Assembly (NCBI GenBank): GCA_949283695.1
Contig: CASDTX010000038.1
Location: 17,171-81,170 of the forward strand
Length of the DNA: 64,000 nucleotides
Direction of reading: 5' to 3'
Source of the DNA: an uncultured Eubacteriales bacterium
Lineage (GTDB): Bacteria > Bacillota > Clostridia > Lachnospirales > Lachnospiraceae
Made by a program: the position numbers and the translations under genes. Shown here one piece after another: positions 23,658 to 31,254 of this stretch. Below the pieces are notes generated by a model. That model saw only the letters and a program-made list of their open reading frames with translations, was not told the origin of the DNA and did not search any database. Within the stretch, counting starts at the first letter, position 1; every line of letters starts with the position of its first letter.

Positions 23658-25400
23658 GTGGCAGAAGCAGAAAAAATATTGAAGACCGTTGATATGGACG
23701 GGGAGCAGGTGGAGATCTGGATGACCAAGATGATGTCCCCCTGTACAAAGGAAGAGTTCGAGGCCATGTCACTGGAAGAGAGAGAACATGCGAAGATCCA
23801 GCCGGCTCTCAACCAGCGCACCTACAGTCCGGAGGAGGGGATCATCTGTATGCAGGATGTGCCGATCACCATGCGGGACGGCGCGGTGATCTACGCAGAT
23901 ATTTACAAACCGGAAGCAGAAGGGAAATATCCGCTCATCATTTCCTGGAGCTTTTATGGAAAACGTCCCTTTGAAGGACAGGCCGAGTGGCAGATTATGG
24001 GTGTTCCGCCGCACACAGTATCCGATATGTCCAAGTTCGAGAGCCCGGATCCGGGATACTGGTGCCGTCACGGATATGCCATCGCCAATGTGGATCCGAG
24101 AGGGATCGGTCATTCCGACGGTGATTTCGTGCAGTTCGGAACACAGGATGGAAAAGACGGATACGACTTTATCGAGTGGGCGGCGCAGCAGGACTGGTGC
24201 AATGGACGCTGCGGGCTTGCAGGAAACAGCTGTGTGGCCATGACGCAGTGGAGGATCGCAGCCCAGCAGCCGCCGCATCTGACCTGTATCGCACCGTGGG
24301 AGTCCACAACTGATATGTACAGAGAGTCTCTGTGTGAGGGCGGCATTCCGGCGAAGACATTCGTTGCCTTTGTCATGAGGGAGGCCTGCGGTCCCAATTA
24401 TATCGACAACACACCGATGAATCTGGAGAAATATCCTTTCGTCAACTGTACCTACTGGAAAGACAAAGAGCCGGATTTCTCCAAGGTAAAGATCCCGGTA
24501 TACCAGACCGCGTGCTGGAACCATTTCCATCTGCGCGGGTCCATCAACGCGTTCCGCAAATGCAAGTCCCGACGCAAATGGCTCCGGGCTCACCGTAATT
24601 TTGAGTGGCCGGACGCATACAGCAATGAGAATATCCAGGATCTGGAGAAGTTCTATGCCAGGTATCTGAAGCTTGAGAGGAACGGCTGGGAGCTGACGCC
24701 AAAGGTCCGTATTGAAGTGCAGGACACCGGAGAGTTCAATTATCAGACCAACCGTCCGGAGGAGGCGTTCCCGCTCAAGCGCACGAAATATGAGAAACTG
24801 TACCTCAACGCTGCGGACAATTCCATGCAGACAGAGCCGGTGAGCGAGGCGGCGAAGGCAGTGTACGACAGCCAGACCGGAGAAGTGTGCTTTGACTATA
24901 GATTCGAGGAGGACACAGAACTGACTGGCTACCTGAAACTGCGCCTTTACGTGGCAGCGGAGAGCTACAACGATATGGATCTTTTCATCAATGTGCAGAA
25001 ATTAAGCACAACGGGAGAATTCCTGCCTATCACGCTGTTCGGAGAAGCGCATCCGGGGGTATGGGGCAAGATGCGTGTCTCCAGAAGGAAGCTGGATGAA
25101 AAGCTGTCCACAGACTACTGCCCGGTGCAGGCTCACACATGCGAGGAGAAACTTGAGCCTGGTCAGATCGTACCGGTGGATATCGAGATCGTTCCTACCA
25201 GCAGGTTCTTCCATAAAGGACAGCAGATCCGAGTGCAGATCGCAGGACGCTACATCCGCGGAGACTGGTTCGAGCCGCTGACATGGGATACAGACAACAA
25301 AGGGAACCATATCATCTATACCGGCGGGGAATACGAGTCATACCTGCAGATCCCGGTGATCCCGCCCAAATTCCAGGATGGGGATATCATTATCCGTTAG
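23658..25400 (+). CDS. CocE/NonD-family (X-Pro dipeptidyl-peptidase type) hydrolase
   Basis: The protein has 580 residues. Residues 65-330 form the alpha/beta-hydrolase domain: VPITMRDGAVIYADIYKP, then ANVDPRGIGHSDG and GLAGNSCVAMTQW with the probable nucleophile Ser191. Residues 350-580 form the jelly-roll cap (CocE C-terminal domain). Family members cut esters or amides, for example cocaine esterase. There is no signal peptide, so it is cytoplasmic. The GTG start has AGGAGG 8 nt upstream. It stands 35 nt ahead of the carrier protein gene, suggesting that it hydrolyses an acylated glycoside or an acyl-carrier intermediate. The substrate is unknown. Confidence 0.88.
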   Translation: MAEAEKILKTVDMDGEQVEIWMTKMMSPCTKEEFEAMSLEEREHAKIQPALNQRTYSPEEGIICMQDVPITMRDGAVIYADIYKPEAEGKYPLIISWSFYGKRPFEGQAEWQIMGVPPHTVSDMSKFESPDPGYWCRHGYAIANVDPRGIGHSDGDFVQFGTQDGKDGYDFIEWAAQQDWCNGRCGLAGNSCVAMTQWRIAAQQPPHLTCIAPWESTTDMYRESLCEGGIPAKTFVAFVMREACGPNYIDNTPMNLEKYPFVNCTYWKDKEPDFSKVKIPVYQTACWNHFHLRGSINAFRKCKSRRKWLRAHRNFEWPDAYSNENIQDLEKFYARYLKLERNGWELTPKVRIEVQDTGEFNYQTNRPEEAFPLKRTKYEKLYLNAADNSMQTEPVSEAAKAVYDSQTGEVCFDYRFEEDTELTGYLKLRLYVAAESYNDMDLFINVQKLSTTGEFLPITLFGEAHPGVWGKMRVSRRKLDEKLSTDYCPVQAHTCEEKLEPGQIVPVDIEIVPTSRFFHKGQQIRVQIAGRYIRGDWFEPLTWDTDNKGNHIIYTGGEYESYLQIPVIPPKFQDGDIIIR

Positions 25401-25434
25401 GAGCAAAGCTAGAAGAGAAAAAGGAGAGACAAAA

Positions 25435-25674
25435 ATGAGAGAAGACGTTTTAAAAAAGATCATTGAGAAGGCAAGCAAGATTTGGAATGTAGCTGAGGCG
25501 GAATTAAGCGAAGAGACTGCATTTGCCTCCCTGAACCCGAAATCCGTGCACTATTCACAGATGACCACATACCTGGAAGATGAGTTTGACGCGGAAGTGC
25601 CGTATCTGAACTTCAAACGCTGCAAGACATTCGGCGAGGCAGCAGATTATGTTGCGGAGCTTCTGGACGAGTAG
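25435..25674 (+). CDS. Acyl carrier protein (unusual Ser context)
   Basis: A 79-residue acidic four-helix protein. The expected phosphopantetheine site is Ser37 in LNPKSVHYSQM; most carrier proteins have Asp-Ser-Leu here, so the Lys before Ser and Val after it are unusual. Helix 3 carries YLEDEFDAEVPY and the end is FGEAADYVAELL, typical of ACPs. AAGGAGA lies 7 nt upstream. Placed between a CocE hydrolase and Ptb/Buk, and with acpS nearby, it is probably a pathway-specific carrier and not the fatty-acid ACP. If Ser37 is not modified, it might be a scaffold only. Confidence 0.87.
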   Translation: MREDVLKKIIEKASKIWNVAEAELSEETAFASLNPKSVHYSQMTTYLEDEFDAEVPYLNFKRCKTFGEAADYVAELLDE

Positions 25675-25681
25675 AGAATCT

Positions 25682-25770
25682 GCTTAAGCGCATAAAAACG
25701 AAAAGGGACAGCCCGGCTTTCTGAAAGAGGTCTGTCCCTTTTCGTATCGGCGTACAGAAGGCGCTTAAGC
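25682..25770 (+). terminator. Nested hairpin after ACP gene
   Basis: The inner 13-bp stem is ACGAAAAGGGACA (25698-25710) with its complement at 25733-25745. An outer pair, GCTTAAGCGC and GCGCTTAAGC, encloses it. The T run is short, so termination may be partial, with readthrough into ptb. Confidence 0.7.
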
Positions 25771-25817
25771 GCCGGGATACAAAGTAAAATGCACTAAGGT
25801 GAGAAAGGACTGCGGAT

Positions 25818-26819
25818 ATGAATACATTTATCAGGACAATGACAGAAAAAGCAAAACTCGCGCCCAAGCGCGTGGCGTTCGCGGAGGCGGGAAACATCGA
25901 TATCCTGCGGACCGCGCAGGAGACGGCGGCATCGGGGATCGGATTCCCCGTGCTGCTGGGGCAGCGGGAGACCATTGAAGCTCTGGCAGGGGAGAACGGT
26001 ATTTCTACAGAAGGATTTACGTATTTTGACTATACGGATGAAGCAAACCGACTGGCCCTGGCTGAAGAGTATACTGCCCGGTATGAAGACTTTTCGGCGA
26101 AAGCGGTGGCCAGAAAGACGAAAGATCCGCTGCGCTGTGCGATGTTCCTTCTGAAACTGCACAGAGCGGACTGCGTGGCAGCAGGAAAAGAGTATTCTAC
26201 AGGAGATGTGATCTTTGAGGCCATCAGCATCATTGGGATGCAGGAGGGCGTGGAGAGCGTATCCAGTCTGGGGATCGCGGACATCCCGGGATTTGAGGGG
26301 CCGCAGGGAAGTATGCTGGGCCTGGCGGACTGCGCCATCAACGCTCAGCCGGATGCCAAAGATCTGGCGGGGATCGCGATCTCATCCGCGGACACGGCGA
26401 AGAAACTTCTGGACTGGGAGCCAAGAGTGGCTATGCTGGCATTTTCTACCTGCGGAAGTTCAGAGCATGAAAGCCTGGAAGTGATCAACGAGGCCGTGGA
26501 GCTTGTGCGGAAGATGCGCCCGGATATCAAAGTAGACGGAGAATTTCAGCTTGACTCCGCGATCATTCCGGCTGTGGCCGCACGCAAAGTCAGACGTGAG
26601 AGCGAGGTGGCAGGAAAGGCCAATATCCTGATCTTCCCCAATCTCCATGCGGGAAATATTGGGGTGAAGCTGATCCAGATCTTCGGACATGCCAACGCTT
26701 ACGGCCCGGTACTTCAGGGATTTGCCCAGCCGGTATGCGATTTCTCAAGGAGTGCACCGGTAGAAGAGATGCTGGGAAATGTGGCAATGCTGGTGATCCG
26801 TGCTGCGGCAGAGGATTAG
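25818..26819 (+). CDS. ptb: Phosphate acetyl/butyryltransferase
   Basis: The protein has 333 residues, close to the usual size of phosphotransbutyrylase. Features are KRVAFAEAGNIDILRTAQE at the start, DCVAAGKEYSTGDVI, and FSTCGSSEH with VDGEFQLDSAI near the active site, then FPNLHAGNIGVKLIQIFG. The enzyme swaps CoA for phosphate on a short acyl group. It is followed 25 nt later by a butyrate kinase gene, as in ptb-buk operons of clostridia. Its place inside a catabolic locus rather than beside butyryl-CoA synthesis genes suggests an acyl group derived from the degraded compound. Confidence 0.9.
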   Translation: MNTFIRTMTEKAKLAPKRVAFAEAGNIDILRTAQETAASGIGFPVLLGQRETIEALAGENGISTEGFTYFDYTDEANRLALAEEYTARYEDFSAKAVARKTKDPLRCAMFLLKLHRADCVAAGKEYSTGDVIFEAISIIGMQEGVESVSSLGIADIPGFEGPQGSMLGLADCAINAQPDAKDLAGIAISSADTAKKLLDWEPRVAMLAFSTCGSSEHESLEVINEAVELVRKMRPDIKVDGEFQLDSAIIPAVAARKVRRESEVAGKANILIFPNLHAGNIGVKLIQIFGHANAYGPVLQGFAQPVCDFSRSAPVEEMLGNVAMLVIRAAAED

Positions 26820-26844
26820 AACTGATAAGAAAGAGGAAAGAAAG

Positions 26845-27984
26845 ATGAAACCATACAAGATATTTACGATCAATCCGGGATCCACATCAACGAAGATCGC
26901 TCTGTTTGAGGGCGAAGAAAAGGTGTTTTCCGCCAACGTCAGCCATGATGCTAAGATCCTCGCGCAGTTTAAGACGCCCAATGAACAGCGCCCTTACCGG
27001 GAGGAAACCATCCGGGCGCTGCTGGAAGAGAACGGGATCTCCATGGACGGTCTGGACGCCTGCGTGGGACGGGGCGGCGGCCTTCTGTCCATGGAAGGAG
27101 GGACTTATGAGATCGACGATCTGATCCTGAATCACTCTTCGGAGTGCGCGAACGGTGTTCAGCACCCGGCCAATCTGGGACCGGGACTGGCGAAAGAATT
27201 CGCCGACCGGTACGGGGCGAAAGCCTATGTGGTCAACCCTCCGGATGTGGACGAGCTTCAGGATCTGGCAAGGATGACGGGGATCAAAGGCGTTTATCGG
27301 GTGATCCACCTGCATGCTCTTAATTTAAAAGAAACAGCAATCCGACATGCCGCATCCATGGGAAAGGCGTATGAGGACTGTAACTTCATCGTCTGCCACA
27401 TCGGCGGGGGCATATCCGTATCTGCCCACAGAAAAGGCAGGATGATCGATGGGTTCGATATTGTGGGCGGAGAGGGCCCTATGGCACCGACGCGCTGCGG
27501 AAGTGTGGCTGCGGCAGATCTTCTCCGCTACTGCGAGGGAAAAGATCTCAGAGAAGTAAAGAAGCTCTGCACGAAGAACGGAGGCTTTGTCAGCCACACC
27601 GGGATCTCAGACGCTCTGGAGCTGACAAAGCGGGCTTCGGCGGGCGATAAGTATGCCGGGATGCTGTGGAACACCATGATCTATCAGATCGGCAAATGCA
27701 TCGGTTCTATGGCCGTGGTTCTGGAAGGGCATGTTGACGGGATCCTGCTTGGCGGCGGAATGGTGTACAATGAAGAACTGGTCCGGAAGCTGGAAGACAC
27801 CTGCGGCTGGATCGCTCCAGTTACTGCCTATCCGGGTGAATTCGAGATGGAGGCCATGGCAGCGGGAGCGCAGCGTGTGCTCTCCGGCAAGGAGACGGCG
27901 AAGAAATATCCAGGCGTCAGCCGCTTTCAGGGGTTTGACTTTGAGAAGCAGGAAAATCAGACAGGAAGGGAGAGGGAGCGTTGA
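26845..27984 (+). CDS. buk: Butyrate kinase
   Basis: The protein has 379 residues of the acetate/butyrate kinase family (ASKHA fold). KIFTINPGSTSTKIALFE is the phosphate-binding strand, CHIGGGISVSAHRKGRMID the adenosine site, and GILLGGGMVYNE a late conserved loop. It makes ATP from an acyl phosphate. The ATG at 26845 has GAGGAAAG upstream. It overlaps the start of the following MFS gene by 4 nt, so the two are translationally linked. Substrate chain length cannot be read from sequence; branched or aryl acids are possible. Confidence 0.92.
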   Translation: MKPYKIFTINPGSTSTKIALFEGEEKVFSANVSHDAKILAQFKTPNEQRPYREETIRALLEENGISMDGLDACVGRGGGLLSMEGGTYEIDDLILNHSSECANGVQHPANLGPGLAKEFADRYGAKAYVVNPPDVDELQDLARMTGIKGVYRVIHLHALNLKETAIRHAASMGKAYEDCNFIVCHIGGGISVSAHRKGRMIDGFDIVGGEGPMAPTRCGSVAAADLLRYCEGKDLREVKKLCTKNGGFVSHTGISDALELTKRASAGDKYAGMLWNTMIYQIGKCIGSMAVVLEGHVDGILLGGGMVYNEELVRKLEDTCGWIAPVTAYPGEFEMEAMAAGAQRVLSGKETAKKYPGVSRFQGFDFEKQENQTGRERER

Positions 27985-29132
27985 GCAGTGCGAAGAAACT
28001 AAAGGTCATCATCACGATCATATGTATTTCATTTATCCAGGGGCTGCAGTTCTGCGTGTCCCCGGTCCTGGGCCCCATCCAGGAGCATTATCCGGAGGCC
28101 GGAGTGAGCCTGGTGCAGATGCTGGTGACCGTGCCTACATTTCTCTCCATCGTGGTAGCGGTGATCTCAGGCTGGCTGGTGGTGAAGGTGAGCAAGAAAA
28201 AGATGCTCATCTTCTCGGGAGCAGTGGCGGGGATTACGGGTTTTCTTCCCTTTCTGGCAGATAATTTCTGGCTTCTGTTTGCCTCGAGGACACTGTACGG
28301 CGTGGCGCTGGGACTGTGCATCGCGCTCAACACGGCTGTGGTGGCGGAATTTTTTGAAGGAAATGAGAGGGTACGTGTTATGGGGATCCAGGCGGCGAGC
28401 GTGGGAGCAGGAATGGTCCTGGTGACTACGCTGGGCGGCGTGCTGGGAGCCGGAGACTTCCGCAATGCCTACTATACGAACGTGATCGGCTTTATTGCCA
28501 TGGTGCTGATCGCGTTCTGTTTGCCGGAGACGGGCACCGTGAAGGTGGAGAAGAACGAGAAGATCGAACTGAACAGGACGGTGTTCACTACAGCTTTCCT
28601 CGGTGTCCTGGAGATGCTCTTTCTGATCACATTCTCCACCAATATCGCCCTGCATTTAAGCGGCGGCCTGGCGGGGAGTACTACCGTGTCAGGGAATCTG
28701 ACAGGGATCTTCTCCGCTGCGCAGATCGTGATCGGGCTGGTGTTGGGGACGGTGACGAAGATCACGAAGAAGTATACGCTTCCCGCAGCTATGCTATGCT
28801 TCAGTGCGGGCGCAGTGCTTCTGATCCTGTTCCCGTCCAATTACGTGATGCTTATGATCGGCGCGGTATTCTGCGGATTTTCACAGGGAATGTTCATCCC
28901 CACAGCTATGGTTGATGTGTCCAATGCTGTGACTCCGGCATCTACGGCGATGGCGGCGGCCTGCATGACCTGTGGGAACTGCTTCGGACAGCTGATCTCG
29001 CCTACCGTGATGAACACGGCGGCAAAGGCGGTGTTCGGCACAGTGACAACGACGAACGTATATATCCTGGCAGCGGCCGGGATGACCATATCTGCGCTGG
29101 CGGTGATTGCGGCAAAGGCGCGGAAGAAATAA
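27981..29132 (+). CDS. MFS transporter B of the locus
   Basis: A 383-residue paralogue of the carrier at 18576. The first helices read ISFIQGLQFCVSPVLGPIQE, the loop 2-3 motif is SGWLVVKVSKKKM, and TLYGVALGLCIALNTAVV forms helix 4. It starts with TTG overlapping the buk stop codon (TTGA), the only visible start with a usable ribosome site (GGAGAGGGAG). The coupling with buk suggests that it moves a compound linked to the acyl branch, possibly exporting an organic acid; that is inference. Confidence 0.88.
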   Translation: MSSAKKLKVIITIICISFIQGLQFCVSPVLGPIQEHYPEAGVSLVQMLVTVPTFLSIVVAVISGWLVVKVSKKKMLIFSGAVAGITGFLPFLADNFWLLFASRTLYGVALGLCIALNTAVVAEFFEGNERVRVMGIQAASVGAGMVLVTTLGGVLGAGDFRNAYYTNVIGFIAMVLIAFCLPETGTVKVEKNEKIELNRTVFTTAFLGVLEMLFLITFSTNIALHLSGGLAGSTTVSGNLTGIFSAAQIVIGLVLGTVTKITKKYTLPAAMLCFSAGAVLLILFPSNYVMLMIGAVFCGFSQGMFIPTAMVDVSNAVTPASTAMAAACMTCGNCFGQLISPTVMNTAAKAVFGTVTTTNVYILAAAGMTISALAVIAAKARKK

Positions 29133-29153
29133 TATTGATCGAAGGAGGACGTT

Positions 29154-31124
29154 ATGAGAGCAAGAAGCTGCAAAGGAAAAGAAAAATACCCTCATCTTTT
29201 TTCCCCGCTCCGCATCGGGAATATCAGGATGAAAAACAGGATCATCGCGGCGCCCACAAGCCCAAGCATGATCACGGCAGAGGGGCACTTCACCCCGGAG
29301 ATGACCGCCTATCTGGAAGAAAAGGCAATGGGCGGCGCGGCAGTCGTGACTTACGGAGAGGCGATCGTGCACTCCGCTACAGGGAAGTCTCACAATAAGC
29401 AGCTACAGCTGGATTCTTTCGGCGTAAAGCAGGGAATGGCGCAGACGGCGCGGGCCATCCACAACGCAGGCGCATACGCCAACATCCAGCTCTCCCACGG
29501 CGGGAAATACGGCGGGCTGACCAGTGTGGGCGGAGATCAGGACAAATGTGATACAGCATACGGCCCGAGCCATGAGATCACGCCTGTGGGGGAAGTGCAG
29601 GAGATGCCCAGGGAAATGATTCTGGAGATCGTGGAATCCTACAAAAAGAGCGCGAAGCTGTGCAGAGACTGCGGGTTTGATATGGTCCAGGTGCATGCGG
29701 CGCATGGCTGGCTGTTTTCCCAGTTCCTCTCTCCGGTGTTCAATCAGAGAAAGGATGAGTTCGGAGGAAGTCTGGAGAACAGGGCAAGGTTCCTCTTGAT
29801 GGCTCTGGACGCGGTGAGAGAGGGCGCAGGCCCGGACTTCCCCATCGAGATCAGACTTTCGGGAGACGATCTGACAGAAAACGGCCTGGGGCTGGAGGAC
29901 TGCGTGAAAGTGGCGCAGATGGCAGATGATAAGGTGGACCTGATCAATGTCTCCTGCGGAAACCATGAAGACCCGGATATGTTCTGCCGCACACACCCAT
30001 CTGCCTTTTACCCCCGTGGGGTCAACGTATATCTGGCGGCAGAGATTAAGAAACATGTGAAGACTCCGGTGGCCTGCGTGGGATCGCTGAACGACCCGGC
30101 ACAGATGGAAGAGATCATTGCTTCCGGTCAGGCAGATGTGGTAGAGATCGGACGAGCTCTTCTGGCAGATCCTTATCTGCCGGACAAAGCGCTGCATGGA
30201 TGCGCAGAGGATATTACACCATGTCTGAGATGCTACGAATGCTTCGGGGAGACGGGAAAGAGTGAGACGGTGAAATGTTCAGTAAATCCTACGATGGGCC
30301 AGCAGCTTCCGGAGAAATATCCGCGGCAGGCGCCCAAACGGAGCAAACGGGTCCTGATTGTCGGCGGAGGTCCGGCCGGGATGCAGGCAGCTGTCACTGC
30401 GGCGAAAAGAGGACACAAAGTGACGCTTGCCGAACGCGGGGAACGTCTCGGCGGCAATCTGTACGCAGCAGGAGCTCCGTTTTTCAAGAAAGACATCGCT
30501 GACTTCTGTGAAGTGATGAAAAAGCGGGTGGAAAAGTCAGGGGCGGAGATCATTCTGAACACGGAAGTGACGCCAGAGTGGATCACGGAGTTTGATCCGG
30601 ATGCTCTGATCATCGCAATCGGTTCCAGAGAGATAAAGCCCCTGATCAAAGGGTTGGACAGAGAGAATGTCGTCATGGCTGCCGAGGCTGAGCTTCATCC
30701 GGAGAAACTGGGAAGAAGAGTCGTCATCATGGGCGGCGGACTGGTCGGCACGGAGGCAGCGGTCTCCTTTGCGCATGAAGGGAAGGAGTGTGCGGTGATA
30801 GAGATGAAAGACGCTGTGGCGTCCGATGCAAATTCATTCTACCGCGGCGGTCTGATGCCGGAAGTGGAGCAAGCGGCAAAGCTCTATGTGAATACAACGG
30901 TCAAAGAAGTTCTGGAAGACGGTGTGCTCTGTGAGCGGGAGGGAGAGACTTTTAAAGTAGAGGCAGATACCGTAGTATGTGCTTTGGGATACCGGGCGCC
31001 GTATGCAGAAGTGGATGCTCTTGGCGGGACTGTGGATGAGACTTATATCATCGGAGACTGTACAAATGTGGGTCTGATCTATCACGCGGTGAACCAGGCA
31101 TATTATACGGCGATGCGTTTATAA
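29154..31124 (+). CDS. Old Yellow Enzyme family NADH:flavin oxidoreductase with Fe-S and FAD domains
   Basis: The protein has 656 residues. Residues 15-345 form the FMN TIM barrel (FSPLRIGNIRMKNRIIAAPT, then VQVHAAHGWLFSQFLSP). The [4Fe-4S] motif CLRCYEC plus a fourth Cys in TVKCSVNP follows, as in trimethylamine dehydrogenase and 2,4-dienoyl-CoA reductase. The C-terminus has FAD (VLIVGGGPAGMQAAVTAAKR) and NAD(P) (VVIMGGGLVGTEAAVSFA) folds. The class reduces activated C=C bonds and includes BaiCD and the daidzein reductase of equol producers. As last gene before the regulator, it may reduce the freed aglycone. Strong family call, unknown substrate. Confidence 0.9.
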   Translation: MRARSCKGKEKYPHLFSPLRIGNIRMKNRIIAAPTSPSMITAEGHFTPEMTAYLEEKAMGGAAVVTYGEAIVHSATGKSHNKQLQLDSFGVKQGMAQTARAIHNAGAYANIQLSHGGKYGGLTSVGGDQDKCDTAYGPSHEITPVGEVQEMPREMILEIVESYKKSAKLCRDCGFDMVQVHAAHGWLFSQFLSPVFNQRKDEFGGSLENRARFLLMALDAVREGAGPDFPIEIRLSGDDLTENGLGLEDCVKVAQMADDKVDLINVSCGNHEDPDMFCRTHPSAFYPRGVNVYLAAEIKKHVKTPVACVGSLNDPAQMEEIIASGQADVVEIGRALLADPYLPDKALHGCAEDITPCLRCYECFGETGKSETVKCSVNPTMGQQLPEKYPRQAPKRSKRVLIVGGGPAGMQAAVTAAKRGHKVTLAERGERLGGNLYAAGAPFFKKDIADFCEVMKKRVEKSGAEIILNTEVTPEWITEFDPDALIIAIGSREIKPLIKGLDRENVVMAAEAELHPEKLGRRVVIMGGGLVGTEAAVSFAHEGKECAVIEMKDAVASDANSFYRGGLMPEVEQAAKLYVNTTVKEVLEDGVLCEREGETFKVEADTVVCALGYRAPYAEVDALGGTVDETYIIGDCTNVGLIYHAVNQAYYTAMRL

Positions 31125-31171
31125 ACTTGTGGAGATATAAGGAATATGGCATACTGTAAATCATAATAACC

Positions 31172-31206
31172 GTTCAGCCCGCGCCATTCGCAAAGCGGAA
31201 CTGATA
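31172..31206. repeat. Short copy of a dispersed palindromic repeat
   Basis: GTTCAG at one end and GAACTGATA at the other flank CGCGCCATTCGCAAAGC, which is identical to part of the 161-bp element at 52513. It lies between the OYE gene and the AraC-GH39 gene. Confidence 0.7.
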
Positions 31207-31254
31207 CCATAAAAATGCTGCAGCAGCATGGATGTTCATAAAAGGAGACGCAGT

